Part shown: positions 19,418 to 31,778 of the stretch, piece by piece | Numbering within the stretch: the stretch's first letter is position 1 | Layout of the letters: each line of letters opens with the position of its first letter | Assembly (NCBI GenBank): GCA_016872515.1 | Contig: VGZR01000005.1 | Location: forward strand, 1 to 64,000 | Length of the DNA: 64,000 bases | Reading direction: 5' to 3' | Source of the DNA: SAR202 cluster bacterium | Lineage (GTDB): Bacteria; Chloroflexota; Dehalococcoidia; Lucifugimonadales; VGZR01 | The notes under the pieces: model-generated | Told to the model about the DNA's origin: nothing | The model's input: only the letters and a program-made list of their open reading frames with translations | Databases searched by the model: none | Program-made: the position numbers and the translations under genes

Positions 19418-20608
19418 CTAGCGGGTGGAGGTGACCGTGGCGTCGAAACCGCCGCGGCTGACGGTGACGTTCACGGCCTCGCCCGCGGCGACCTGGGCGG
19501 CGTCGCCGACAATCTCCCAGTTCTTGGCCGCCTGAACTATAGCATAGCCCCTGCGCAGGGTGTCAACCGGGCTGAGCGACGCCAGCCGCTGCTGTAGGCC
19601 GTCCGCCTGTGCCTTGCTCAGGCCGATGGCGTTACGCGCGTGGATAGAGGCGGTCTTCAGCAGCTCGTCCACCCGCTGGCGTAGCGAGTCCATATCCGGC
19701 GGCGCCCGCTGCAGCCGCAGCTCCAGCCGTTCGAGGTCGCCCCTGCCGTCGACCAGAAACGCGGCCACGCCCGCGTTCAACGCGCGTGCCGACGCGCCGA
19801 TAGCGTCCAGCAGTTCAGCCTGGTCGGGCACGGCCGTCTCGGCCGCGGCGGACGGCGTTGGCGCGCGCAGGTCGGCCACTAGGTCGGCGATGGTAAAGTC
19901 GGTCTCGTGGCCCACCGCGCTGATGACCGGCGCGCGGCTGGAGAAGATGGCCCGTGCGACCGCCTCCTCATTGAACGGCCCCAGGTCTTCGGCGGAGCCG
20001 CCTCCGCGAGCCAGGATGACCAGATCCACGTCCTGGATGCGGTTCATCGCCTCGAAAGCCTCCACGATGCCCGGCGCGGCGGTGTCCCCCTGGACCGGCG
20101 TCGGCGCAAGCAACAGCTCCACCAGAGGGTAGCGCCGGCGCACCACGGTCTGGATGTCGTGCCAGACCGCGCCGGTCGGCGAGGTGATGACCCCCGCCCG
20201 TTTGGGGAAACGGGGTAGCTCCCGCTTCCTCGACGGCTCGAATAGACCCTCTTGCTGAAGCTTGAGCTTCAGGGCCTCCAGCTTGAGCTGCAGCTCGCCG
20301 ACGCCCTCGGGCTGAACGATGTCGGCGATGACCTGGAGGTCGCCGCGAGCCTCGTAGATGGCGACACGGCCGTGGATGATGACGGCGGCCCCCTCCTTCA
20401 GGTGCTGCGACCCCGAACTGGAGGTGCGGAACATCACGCAACGCAGCGTCGAGGTGGCATCGCGCAGGCTGAAGTAGCAGTGGCCTGAGGCGGCGCGGGT
20501 GAAATTGGACACCTCGCCGCTGACCCACAGGTCCTGGAGCAGCGTCTCGGAGGCCAGCAGGTCGCGCAGGTAGCGGGTGACCTTCGAGACCGGGTAGATG
20601 ATGGGCAT
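19418..20608 (-). CDS. xseA: Exodeoxyribonuclease VII large subunit
   Basis: LWVSGEVSNFTRAASGHCYFSLRDA, PKRAGVITSPTGAVWHDI, VILARGGGSAEDL, APTPSAAAE. Confidence 0.96.
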   Translation of the reverse strand: MPIIYPVSKVTRYLRDLLASETLLQDLWVSGEVSNFTRAASGHCYFSLRDATSTLRCVMFRTSSSGSQHLKEGAAVIIHGRVAIYEARGDLQVIADIVQPEGVGELQLKLEALKLKLQQEGLFEPSRKRELPRFPKRAGVITSPTGAVWHDIQTVVRRRYPLVELLLAPTPVQGDTAAPGIVEAFEAMNRIQDVDLVILARGGGSAEDLGPFNEEAVARAIFSSRAPVISAVGHETDFTIADLVADLRAPTPSAAAETAVPDQAELLDAIGASARALNAGVAAFLVDGRGDLERLELRLQRAPPDMDSLRQRVDELLKTASIHARNAIGLSKAQADGLQQRLASLSPVDTLRRGYAIVQAAKNWEIVGDAAQVAAGEAVNVTVSRGGFDATVTSTR

Positions 20609-20609
20609 G

Positions 20610-21173
20610 CTAGACCCGCGAGACGTACTGGCCGTTGCGGGTGTCCACGCGCACTGTGTCGCCCGTCGACACGAACAGTGGCACCTGTATCTGCAGGCCG
20701 GTCTCCAGGGTAGCGGGCTTGCCGCCGCCGGTGGCCGTGTCGCCCTTGAAGCCTGGCTCCGTCTGCGTCACCTTCAGGTCCACGTTGATGGGAAGGTCTA
20801 TAGTGATGGCCTCGTCCTTGTAGAAGACGAGTTGGACGGTGGTCTGCTCGACGAGGTAGTCGCTGGCGTCGCCAACGCGGTCCTGGGATAGGGGGAACTG
20901 TTCGAAGGTCTTGGTGTCCATGAAGTGGTACATGTCGCCGTCGTTATACAGGTACTGGGCCTCGCGGCGCTCTATCGGCGCGGGCTTGAGCTTGACGTCG
21001 TAGCCAGAGAAGGAGCGGTCCAACACTTTGCCGGTGCGCAGCGACCGGAACCGGACGCGGGTCACGGGCGCCCGCTGCTGCATCTTCATGCGGTCGTACT
21101 CGACGACGGCATACGGCTCGCCGTCCAGCTCGATGGTCAGTCCCTTCTTCAGGTCGCCGGCTTCGATGGTCAT
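20610..21173 (-). CDS. efp: Elongation factor P
   Basis: DLKKGLTIELDGEPYAVVEYDRMKMQQRAPVTRVRFRSLRTG. Confidence 0.96.
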   Translation of the reverse strand: MTIEAGDLKKGLTIELDGEPYAVVEYDRMKMQQRAPVTRVRFRSLRTGKVLDRSFSGYDVKLKPAPIERREAQYLYNDGDMYHFMDTKTFEQFPLSQDRVGDASDYLVEQTTVQLVFYKDEAITIDLPINVDLKVTQTEPGFKGDTATGGGKPATLETGLQIQVPLFVSTGDTVRVDTRNGQYVSRV

Positions 21174-22249
21174 ACGTACTCTCCCTTGGATGCCTTGCTC
21201 AATACCCTGACACGCCCATTCTCGAGGACAACCATGTCCTCGATGCGGACGCCTCCCCAGCCGGACAGGTAGATGCCCGGCTCGATGGTGAAAACCATGT
21301 TATCCTGCAACGCTTCTTCGGCCCTGGGGCTGACCCACGGGTGCTCGTGGACCTCCAGCCCGACGCCGTGGCCGAGGCTGTGGCCGAAGTCGTCACCGTG
21401 GCCCGCGGCCTGGATGACCTCGCGCGCGATGCCGTCGGCCTGCGTACCGGTCATGCCCACGCGCACCTTCTCCTCGGCCTGGAGTTGCGCGCGCAGCACG
21501 GTGCCATACACCTCGCGGAACTTGGCGTCCGGCTTGCCAACGAAGATAGTCCTCGTCAAGTCGCTGCAGTACCCCTCATAGACGCAGCCCATATCTATGA
21601 CCACAGGTTGCCCCTCGCGGATGACCGTGTCATCGGTGCGGTGGTGCGGTAGCGCCCCGTTCGGCCCGGCGCCCACGATGATGTCGAAGGAGAGCTTCTC
21701 GGCGCCACGCTCCCGCATCGCCTTCTCCAGCTCCCACGCCACCTGTGCTTCGGTCATGCCTGGCCGGATGGCCGCGGCCACCTGCTCGAACGCCTCGTCG
21801 GTGATGGCCGAGGCCCGCTCGATGAGCCGCAGTTCGTCCACGTCCTTGACTGCGCGGAACTTCTCCACCACGGCGCTGGTGGGAACAAGGGTGGCCTTGC
21901 CGCCCGCCTCCGGGCTCTCCAGGGCCTTCTTGTAGGCGTTATGGACGGCGACCGTCATGTGGCCACTGTCGAAGCCGATGCGTTGTACGCCGTGGTCGGC
22001 GGCCAGCTTGGGCAGCCAGTCCGCCGAGCCGCCGATGCGCTGCACGGTGAAGCCGGGCGCCTGGCGGCCAGCCTGCTCGATGTACCGGAAGTCGGTCGCA
22101 AGGACGGCTGCCTTGGCCGTGATGAACAGGTAGCCCGCCGAGCCGCTGAAGCCGGACATGTACCGCCGGTTCTCGTCCGACGAGACCAGCATCGCGTCCA
22201 CCTCGTGCTGCGACAGCAGCGCCCGCAGCTTCTCCAGCCGCCTGCTCAT
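21170..22249 (-). CDS. M24 family Xaa-Pro aminopeptidase
   Basis: MSRRLEKLRALLSQHEVDAMLVSSDENRRYMSGFSG; VIDMGCVYEGYCSDLTRT; HSLGHGVGLEVHE. Start refined from ORF 21170..22522. Confidence 0.93.
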   Translation of the reverse strand: MSRRLEKLRALLSQHEVDAMLVSSDENRRYMSGFSGSAGYLFITAKAAVLATDFRYIEQAGRQAPGFTVQRIGGSADWLPKLAADHGVQRIGFDSGHMTVAVHNAYKKALESPEAGGKATLVPTSAVVEKFRAVKDVDELRLIERASAITDEAFEQVAAAIRPGMTEAQVAWELEKAMRERGAEKLSFDIIVGAGPNGALPHHRTDDTVIREGQPVVIDMGCVYEGYCSDLTRTIFVGKPDAKFREVYGTVLRAQLQAEEKVRVGMTGTQADGIAREVIQAAGHGDDFGHSLGHGVGLEVHEHPWVSPRAEEALQDNMVFTIEPGIYLSGWGGVRIEDMVVLENGRVRVLSKASKGEYV

Positions 22250-22250
22250 G

Positions 22251-22691
22251 TCAGCTTTTCTGCGCCACGCGCTGGACAAGGTGCTCCAGCGCGAAGATGT
22301 AGCCCTGCGGCCCCAGCCCGGCAATCTGGCCGACGGCGACGGGGGCGATGACGGACGTATGCCGGAACTCCTCGCGGGCGTGGATATTCGACAGGTGCAC
22401 CTCCACGACCGGCAGCTTGGCGTCGGCCAGCGCGTCGCGGATGGCGTGGCTGTAGTGGGTGTAGGCACCGGCATTGATGATGATGCCGCTGGCCGAGGAC
22501 GCCGCCTTCTGGATATGGTCAATGATGGCGCCTTCGTGGTTGGACTGGAAGAACTCCACCTCGACGTTCAGCTCCGCCGCCCTCGCCCGGATGCGCTGCT
22601 CGATGTCCGGCAGCGTCACCGAGCCGTAGGTCGCCGGGTCGCGCCTGCCGAGCATGTTCAGGTTCGGGCCGTTGATGATAAGCACCTTCAT
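22251..22691 (-). CDS. aroQ: 3-dehydroquinate dehydratase, type II
   Basis: [70 protein letters not shown]. Confidence 0.97.
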   Translation of the reverse strand: MKVLIINGPNLNMLGRRDPATYGSVTLPDIEQRIRARAAELNVEVEFFQSNHEGAIIDHIQKAASSASGIIINAGAYTHYSHAIRDALADAKLPVVEVHLSNIHAREEFRHTSVIAPVAVGQIAGLGPQGYIFALEHLVQRVAQKS

Positions 22692-23677
22692 GCCCCACCC
22701 CCTTGGGGACTCGCCCGCTTGGCGGTCCGTTCAGACGAACGCGGGTGCGCGGCGAGATAGACCTGCCTTGCCTTCGACTTGGTCACGTGGGTGTAGATCT
22801 GTGTCGTAGCCGGGCTGGAGTGGCCCAGCAGCTCCTGTACCACCCTCAGGTCGGCGCCACCGTTCAGCAGGTGCGTGGCGAAGGAGTGGCGCAGCGTGTG
22901 GGTGTGGACGCCGTCGCGCAGCCCTACCCTCGCCGAATAGATGCGCACCTTCTCCTGGATGGAGCGCTGGCTCATCCGCCCACCGAACCGGTTCAGGAAT
23001 AGCGCGCTCCGGCTGTCGCGTGCCGCCAGCTTGGGACGCGCTTGGGCGATGTACATCGACAGCGCATCCTTGGCGGTGCCGCCGATGAGCACCACCCGTT
23101 GCTTGGAACCTTTGCCCCTGACCCGCACCTCGCGCGTCTGCATGTTGACGTTCCCCGTGTCCAAGCCGTGCGCCTCGCTGACCCGCAGCCCACCACCGTA
23201 GATGAGCTCCAGCAGCGCGCGGTCGCGCAGGCCCAGCGGCCCCGAGGTGTCCGGCGCCTCCATCAGCGTGGCGGCCTCTTCTTCGGACAGGAACTGGGGC
23301 AGCCGCGACTCCTTCTTCATGACTCCCCTGCGAGGCAGTGGGTCCTTCTCAATAATCTTCTCCCGCAGGAGCCACCGCAGCAGGACGCGCAACGTGCTCA
23401 GCTTCCTGACCACGCTGGCACGCACGTAGCCCAGCTCCATCAGCCAGGCCAGGTAGCCGCGGAGCGCGTACTTGTCTAGGCCGCGCAGTCCCGAGATGTT
23501 CCGCAGCTTCATGTACTCGTGCAGCGGCTCCAGATCGGTCAGATAGTTGCGGATGGTGAGCTGCGCTAGCCCTTTCTCGGCCTTCAGGTGCGTCTCGAAG
23601 CGCACCATGAAAGACGCCCACTCCTGTTGGGAGTAGGCGTTGCGGGCTTTCGCAGGGTTGTTCGCTGACCGTGTCAT
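22688..23677 (-). CDS. Tyrosine recombinase (XerC/XerD-like)
   Basis: [51 protein letters not shown]. Start refined to MTRSANN. Confidence 0.93.
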   Translation of the reverse strand: MTRSANNPAKARNAYSQQEWASFMVRFETHLKAEKGLAQLTIRNYLTDLEPLHEYMKLRNISGLRGLDKYALRGYLAWLMELGYVRASVVRKLSTLRVLLRWLLREKIIEKDPLPRRGVMKKESRLPQFLSEEEAATLMEAPDTSGPLGLRDRALLELIYGGGLRVSEAHGLDTGNVNMQTREVRVRGKGSKQRVVLIGGTAKDALSMYIAQARPKLAARDSRSALFLNRFGGRMSQRSIQEKVRIYSARVGLRDGVHTHTLRHSFATHLLNGGADLRVVQELLGHSSPATTQIYTHVTKSKARQVYLAAHPRSSERTAKRASPQGGGA

Positions 23678-23691
23678 GATGTGGAGGCTCC

Positions 23692-25848
<2,157 letters not shown>

Positions 25849-25974
25849 GACTTGGGATTCTTCTTTCAGTAAGGATTCGCCGCCTAGGTTGTATGCACTT
25901 CTAGGGTACTACACGACTGACATGAGTTCGCCCGCTTCTTGTGGCAGATGAGCGGGCGAATGCGCGAGGTGCGG

Positions 25975-27186
25975 TCAGAAGTTGGGGCTATCGCGCCGTC
26001 TGATGTCCGGCGGGCTCTCCTTTAGTCTAACATAGTGCATCCCGTCCACCTGGCGCACCAGCCCCTTCAGCTCCATGATGGCCAGCCCCCCCGCTCACCT
26101 GCGAGACGCCAATCCCGCTGCTGCGGACGATCTCGTCTATGTGGACGGAATCGTAGGTGACGAACTGGAGCAGCTTGGCCTCGCCCGCGTCCGCCGGGAA
26201 CACCGCGGTCATCCGGATAGGCTCGGCGGGCTCTTCGCCGGCGCCGACGTAGAACAGGTTCAACTCTTCGAGGATGTCCGCGTGGCTGCTGACCAGCTTC
26301 GCCCCTGACTGCTTGATGAGGTCGTTCGTGCCGCTGCTGGACGGCGAGAAGATGTTGCCTGGAACGGCGAATACCTCGCGGTTCTGTTCTAAGGCCAGGT
26401 TGGCGGTGATGAGTGCACCGCTGCCCTCGCCCGCCTCCACGACCAGCGTGCCCAGCGTCATCCCGCTCATGATGCGGTTGCGGCGCGGGAAGTGCTCGGC
26501 CAGGGGCCGGATCCCGATGGGGTGCTCGGTTACCACCGCGCCGCTGCGCGCGACCTCGGCAGCCAGGTCGGCATGCTCGGGGGGTAGATGATGTCGAGGC
26601 CGCTGCCCATCACGGCGATGGTGCGTCCGCCCGCCTCCAGCGCGGCCCTGCGAGCCACGGCGTCAATTCTTCGGGCCAGCCCGCTGACGATGGGGACTCC
26701 CGCCTGCGCCAGCCCATAGGTCAGGTCGCGCGCCGCCTCCCGCCCGTACGCAGTCGCCTTGCGCGTCCCCACTGCGGCCACCGACCGCTCGTCCTCTGGG
26801 ATGAGCGTGCCGCGGACGTAGAGCACAGCCGGGGGAAGGTGGATCTCTTGCAGTCGGGGCGGATACTCAGGGTCGTGCCAGGTGATGGGGCGGCCGCCGT
26901 GCTTGACCAGCAGCGCCATCTCCTTGTCCGGCTCGATGGACGCCCTGCGCTCCACCACCGTTTGCACCGTTTTGCGGTCCAGGCCCGCTCCCGCCAGCCC
27001 GCCCTCGCCCGCTTGCCACGCCTCGCGCATCGTCCCGAAGCGCTCCTCCAGCATCCCCATCCTCGCAGGCCCGACGCCGGGGATGTGCTGGAACGCAACC
27101 CAGTATTTCAGTTCGGCAGGTTCCATGGCGCTTACTGTAGCAGATACGATGCGGGGAAGAGAGTTGTGGGTTCGAGGGGTCAACAC
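25975..27186 (-). pseudogene. dprA: DNA processing protein DprA, interrupted by two homopolymer frameshifts
   Basis: 26530..27186 (VAAVGTRKATAYGREAA, GLDIIYPP) continues in 26027..26536 (VVTEHPIGIRPLAEHFPRRNRIMSGMT) after a -1 at G6 26579-26584; C-term GLAIMELKGLVRQVDGMHYVRLK needs a further shift at C7 26086-26092. Confidence 0.85.
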
Positions 27187-27356
27187 GTAACCGGATGGCG
27201 GCGTCTACTTGAACAATGCCCGAATGGAATTGGCCCGGCAGAAGGACGATTTCCGTTTTTCTTTGGTGGCAAATTGGTTAGGGATACAGGAAGTTTTTGC
27301 AGTGAAACGGAACGAAATCAGGTGAGGTTCGAGCCGAGCCCCGAACCGTATGTCCC

Positions 27357-27629
27357 TTATTTGGTCATGGGTGGTTTTGAGAGCAGCTCTCCTGCTAAGT
27401 CCGAAACTGCCCACTCTTCAACAATCTTTCCACTTTCAAGACGGGTAATCACCATGTCTCTCCACTTTACCTTTTGTCCAGTTGCAGGGATACCCATAAT
27501 CTTTGCTTTGTGTGTACCACTTAGAGTTCTTCGCCAAGCGATAGCATCATTCGTCTGGATGTGGAATTCCACCTTTACTATTCGGATGTCAGGGATTGCT
27601 GAACGAAGCAGCTTAGCCCATCGTTTCAT
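27357..27629 (-). CDS. SnoaL-like/ester cyclase domain protein, probably truncated
   Basis: LLRSAIPDIRIVKVEFHIQTNDAIAWRRTLSGTHKAKIMGIPATGQKVKWRDMVITRLESGKIVEEWAVSD. Confidence 0.55.
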   Translation of the reverse strand: MKRWAKLLRSAIPDIRIVKVEFHIQTNDAIAWRRTLSGTHKAKIMGIPATGQKVKWRDMVITRLESGKIVEEWAVSDLAGELLSKPPMTK

Positions 27630-27820
27630 GAATCCATGACCTCTATAATCCTTGCCTCCTGCGTGGGCAACGTAATTGGCTGCAAACGATTAAGCAATGA
27701 CATCCAGGCTTCCTTGAACGAGTCCATCATTCGCAAACTTGATTTTTCTTCTTTGTTCACAGATTTGTCTCCCGAAAAACGGCTGACGGGCCCGTGCAGA
27801 GGGCAAGCCAACAAAGACAT
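27626..27820 (-). CDS. Hypothetical short ORF overlapping the ester cyclase-like ORF
   Basis: Open frame in a locally AT-richer segment; no recognisable motif. Confidence 0.2.
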   Translation of the reverse strand: MSLLACPLHGPVSRFSGDKSVNKEEKSSLRMMDSFKEAWMSLLNRLQPITLPTQEARIIEVMDS

Positions 27821-27827
27821 TTCCTAA

Positions 27828-27920
<93 letters not shown>

Positions 27921-27979
27921 GCGAAGAAAAGAACCCTTCGGGCCGACCAGATCGGGGGCTCTCGGCCTCTCTGCCGGCA

Positions 27980-28069
27980 TGGCGGAGAGGGTGGGATTCG
28001 AACCCACGATGGAATTGCTCCCATATTGGTTTTCGAGACCAACGCCTTAAACCGCTCGGCCACCTCTCC
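27980..28069 (-). tRNA. tRNA-Ser (anticodon CGA)
   Basis: Acceptor GGAGAGG/CCTCTCC, anticodon stem-loop TTGGT-CUCGAAA-ACCAA, long variable arm, encoded CCA. Confidence 0.95.
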
Positions 28070-28093
28070 CCGTGTCGGATTATAGCATCGCAC

Positions 28094-29890
28094 CTAGCTC
28101 TCGATGATGCGGATGTGCAGCTCTTTCAGGTGCTTGTCTTCGACCACGTCCGGCGCGCCGAACAGCGGGTCCACGCCCGCCTGGGTCTTCGGAAACGCCA
28201 TGACGTCGCGGATGGACTTCGCCCCCGGCGAGAGGACCATGACCAGCCGTTCGATGCCGCCCGCGAAGCCGCCGTGCGGCGGCGCCCCGTAGTTGAAGGC
28301 CTCCAGCAGCTGGCTGAAGCGCGCCTCGGCTTGCTGGGGACTGTAGCCAAGCACCTTGAACATCCGCTCCTGCAGGTCGCGCCGGTGGATGCGGATGCTA
28401 CCGCCGGCCAGCTCGAAGCCGTTGCAGGCCAGGTCATACGCCTTGGCCTTGGCCGCGCCGGGGTCCGACTCCAGCAGCGGCCAGTCCTCGTCCCTGGGAG
28501 ACGTGAATGGATGGTGCACCGCGTCGTACTTCTTCTCCTCCTCGTTCCACTCCACGAGGGGGAAGTCCAGGATGAAGGCGAAGGCCAGCTCGTTGGCATC
28601 GGCGAGGCCAAGCTGGTGGCCCAGATGCAGCCGCAGCTGCCCCAGCACGTTGTTGACCGTGTTGGCAGGCCCTGCGGCGAGCAGCAGCAGGTCGCCTGGC
28701 TTGGCGCCGGCCAGCCGCGCCATCGCATGCACCTCAGCCACCGAGAGGTTGCGCCCGGCGCTGGAGCGGACGTGTTCGGCGGCCAGCGCGTCGAGGGACG
28801 CGGCGCTCTTACTGAGGCCTATGGTCACCAGGCCGCCCGCGCCGTGGGTCTTCGCCAGGGAGATGAGGTCGTCGGTCTGGCGGCGGCTGGCCTCGGCCAT
28901 CCCCGGCGCGGCGATGCCCTTCACCACGCCGCCCTTGGCGATGACGTTGCGGAAGACGTTGAACTGCGTATCCCTCAAGGTCTGCGTCATGTCCGCCAGC
29001 TCCAGCCCGAACCGCAGGTCGGGCTTGTCGGAGCCGTACCTTCCCATCGCCTCGGCATACGTCAGCCTGGGGATGGGCATCCGCAGGCGCATCTGTGGCG
29101 CCACGACCTTCACCAATGAGACGTACAGGCCTTCGATGAGCGCCAGGATGTCGTCCCTGTCCACGAAGCTCATCTCCAGGTCGAGTTGCGTGAACTCCGG
29201 CTGCCGGTCGAGCCGAAGGTCCTCGTCGCGGAAGCACCGCGCGATCTGGAAGTACCGCTCGAAGCCGGCCACCATCAGCAGCTGCTTGAGCTGCTGTGGC
29301 GACTGCGGCAGGGCGTAGAACTTGCCTGCGTGGACGCGGCTGGGCACAACGTAGTCCCGCGCGCCCTCCGGCGTGCTCTTGATGAGGATGGGCGTCTCGA
29401 TCTCCGCGAAGTCCCGCTCGTCCAGGTAGTCCCTGATGAACTTGACCACCTTGTGGCGGAGCAGGAGGAGGTCGCGCATATGCGGGCGGCGCAGGTCGAG
29501 GTAGCGGTACTTGAGCCGCAGCAGCTCGTCCACCTCGCCATCCTCGTTGATGTAGAACGGCGGCGTCTTGGACTCGGAGAGCACGGTCACCTGGTCGGCA
29601 AAGACCTCGACCTGGCCCGTGGGCAGGCCCGGGTTCTCGGTGCCCGCCGGGCGGCAAGCCACCTTGCCCACCACCTGCGCGACCCACTCCGGCCGCAGCC
29701 GCTGGGCCGCCTCGTGCGCCTGGGCGGCCACGTCCGGATTGAACACCACCTGGACGACGCCGTCCCGGTCGCGCAGGTCAACGAAAACCAGGTTGCCGTG
29801 GTCGCGCCGGCGGTGCACCCATCCGGCGAGGGTGACCGTGTGGCCTGCGTGCTCGGCGCGCAGGCCCCCGCAGCTTATGGACTTCAACAC
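28094..29890 (-). CDS. aspS: Aspartyl-tRNA synthetase
   Basis: AGWVHRRRDHGNLVFVDLRDRDGVVQVV, PQQLKQLLMVAGFERYFQIARCFRDEDLRLDRQPEFTQLD, GGFAGGIERLVM. Confidence 0.97.
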   Translation of the reverse strand: MLKSISCGGLRAEHAGHTVTLAGWVHRRRDHGNLVFVDLRDRDGVVQVVFNPDVAAQAHEAAQRLRPEWVAQVVGKVACRPAGTENPGLPTGQVEVFADQVTVLSESKTPPFYINEDGEVDELLRLKYRYLDLRRPHMRDLLLLRHKVVKFIRDYLDERDFAEIETPILIKSTPEGARDYVVPSRVHAGKFYALPQSPQQLKQLLMVAGFERYFQIARCFRDEDLRLDRQPEFTQLDLEMSFVDRDDILALIEGLYVSLVKVVAPQMRLRMPIPRLTYAEAMGRYGSDKPDLRFGLELADMTQTLRDTQFNVFRNVIAKGGVVKGIAAPGMAEASRRQTDDLISLAKTHGAGGLVTIGLSKSAASLDALAAEHVRSSAGRNLSVAEVHAMARLAGAKPGDLLLLAAGPANTVNNVLGQLRLHLGHQLGLADANELAFAFILDFPLVEWNEEEKKYDAVHHPFTSPRDEDWPLLESDPGAAKAKAYDLACNGFELAGGSIRIHRRDLQERMFKVLGYSPQQAEARFSQLLEAFNYGAPPHGGFAGGIERLVMVLSPGAKSIRDVMAFPKTQAGVDPLFGAPDVVEDKHLKELHIRIIES

Positions 29891-29976
29891 CTTGCAGACC
29901 CCAAAGAGGCCTATGGCCCCACGATTTCAGGCCGATTGTAGAGGGACTTGGAGACGAGACGCCAGAAGCCGGGCCG

Positions 29977-30417
29977 TCAGACGGCGACGCCGTAGCCGCG
30001 CTTCTTGTTGGACAGGTTGATGAAGGTCTCGGAGCGCTGGACTCCCTTGATGGTGCCGACCTGGGTCTTGAGAAAGACGCCCAAGGCCTCGGACGACGGC
30101 AACGTGGCCCAGGCGAAAACATCATAGCGGCCCGCGGTGATAGCCACCCAGCTCACCTCGCGCAACTCGGAAAGCGCCTCAGCCACCTCGTCAATCTTGT
30201 TCGGGTCCACCTGTAGCCCGATGAGGGCCTCGGAGTGGTATCCCAGCTTGACGGGGTTCGGCAGCGCCACGACCTGGATAAACTCATCCTGCACAAGCCG
30301 TTTGAGGCGGCGGCGGACGGTCCCCTCACTCACGCCGACCTTGCGGGCGATGCCAGCGTTGGAGGCTCGCCCGTCAACTTGGAGCATCTCGATAATCTTC
30401 GTGTCCAGTTCATCCAT
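29977..30417 (-). CDS. Lrp/AsnC family transcriptional regulator
   Basis: MDELDTKIIEMLQVDGRASNAGIARKVGVSEGTVRRRLKRLVQDEFIQ. Confidence 0.92.
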   Translation of the reverse strand: MDELDTKIIEMLQVDGRASNAGIARKVGVSEGTVRRRLKRLVQDEFIQVVALPNPVKLGYHSEALIGLQVDPNKIDEVAEALSELREVSWVAITAGRYDVFAWATLPSSEALGVFLKTQVGTIKGVQRSETFINLSNKKRGYGVAV

Positions 30418-30579
30418 ATTTTTCCTCCTTGTATCCGTTTAGAGTTTACGAAACATGATAGTACATGGTATAACTTTATCTGGTTTATGTCCAACTTACA
30501 TGCAAGGACCCTGTTTCTTGTCGTCGTTAGTCTGTGCAGAGCGAAGGCTATTTTCAGCCTCCTCCCGCCCTATTCCACA

Positions 30580-31080
30580 TCATCTCACACGGCTGACGCC
30601 CAGGAAGAAGGCAACCACGACTCCCAATATCCACCACAGGCTCACGAACGGGGTCAGGACGGAGAAGATGATGACGTACGCCAGTGCAAGTCCTCCCGAC
30701 ACCGTATATTGCAACGCCCTTCCGCGCCGCCTGTTGGCTGCAGCGCTCACGCTCTCTCCAACAGCATAGCCGATGGCAACCAGAGCAAGGATATCTAGGA
30801 AAGGGACGCGGAACAGCAACCGGCTGCCCAGCCGGCTGCCCAGCAAGATGAACAGCACCACACAGGCGACGGAGACGAGCACGCTGGTGACGACGGCGCG
30901 GGAGAGGAACTTGGTCGAGACGTCGTAGGTAGGCACCTTCTTGACCTGGGCGCAGTTGGGACACCTGGCACCCACGTGGGTGTGGACCATGCAGCGCGGG
31001 CAGATGGGGTCACCACACCGGCCACAACTGAGCATGGTCGTGGTTTCCGGATGCCGCGAGCACTGTTTAGGCTCTGCCAT
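30580..31080 (-). CDS. B-box/zinc-binding membrane protein
   Basis: CSRHPETTTMLSCGRCGDPICPRCMVHTHVGARCPNC followed by several TM helices. Confidence 0.75.
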   Translation of the reverse strand: MAEPKQCSRHPETTTMLSCGRCGDPICPRCMVHTHVGARCPNCAQVKKVPTYDVSTKFLSRAVVTSVLVSVACVVLFILLGSRLGSRLLFRVPFLDILALVAIGYAVGESVSAAANRRRGRALQYTVSGGLALAYVIIFSVLTPFVSLWWILGVVVAFFLGVSRVR

Positions 31081-31774
31081 CAGCTGCCCCTCCGATGACT
31101 GCTCCCGGCCGGCGGCTCAGCCACTCGGCTTTCTTCGGAACATCCCGATCCCAGACGACCCTGCACGCGAACACGACGTACCAAGGGTTGCCCGAGAGCG
31201 GCTTCTCCCAGTTCGCCGTGAGGCGCTTTGCGAACAGGAGCAACGTGATACCCAAGCACGCAAAGATGATTTCGGGCGGACGGTCGAACACAAACGCGAG
31301 GGTTGGCAGGCCAAGCATGGAAATGAACGTCCAGAACCCCATCTCCTTGAACAGCATCCAGCCCAGTATCGCCATGAACACCGTCAACAGCAAGAACTCC
31401 GGCCACATGTAGAACCCCAGCATCACCCCGATGCCCGTCGCCACTCCACGCCCGCCCGTGAAGCGGATGTACGGCGACCAGTTGTGGCCGAACACGGCCA
31501 CCAGGCCCACCGTGGCCTGCACCAACGGCCCGAGGTCCAGAACCTCCTTGCAGATGACCACGGGGAGTGTCCCTTTGACGACGCAGTCGAAGACGCCCGA
31601 GGCAAACCCTATCCGCCTATTCGCCTGCTGCATCAGATTGGATGCGCCAACATTGCCGGAGCCGTACTTCCGAATGTCTATCCCCTTGAGCCAGCGGGCC
31701 ACCACGTACGCCGAAGGGATGGCCCCCCAAAGGTACGCGCCGGCGACGACAAAAACGATGGTCAGCACATCCAT
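31067..31774 (-). CDS. plsY: Glycerol-3-phosphate acyltransferase PlsY
   Basis: AYLWGAIPSAYVVARWLKGIDIRKYGSGNVGASNLM, VFGHNWSPYIRFTGGRGVATGIGV. Confidence 0.93.
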   Translation of the reverse strand: MDVLTIVFVVAGAYLWGAIPSAYVVARWLKGIDIRKYGSGNVGASNLMQQANRRIGFASGVFDCVVKGTLPVVICKEVLDLGPLVQATVGLVAVFGHNWSPYIRFTGGRGVATGIGVMLGFYMWPEFLLLTVFMAILGWMLFKEMGFWTFISMLGLPTLAFVFDRPPEIIFACLGITLLLFAKRLTANWEKPLSGNPWYVVFACRVVWDRDVPKKAEWLSRRPGAVIGGAADGRA

Positions 31775-31778
31775 AGCA

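Noticed and set aside
27205-27414. 69-aa minus ORF near dprA
   Set aside because: No motif or start context; overlaps the ester cyclase-like frame end. Could be noise in the AT-rich patch.
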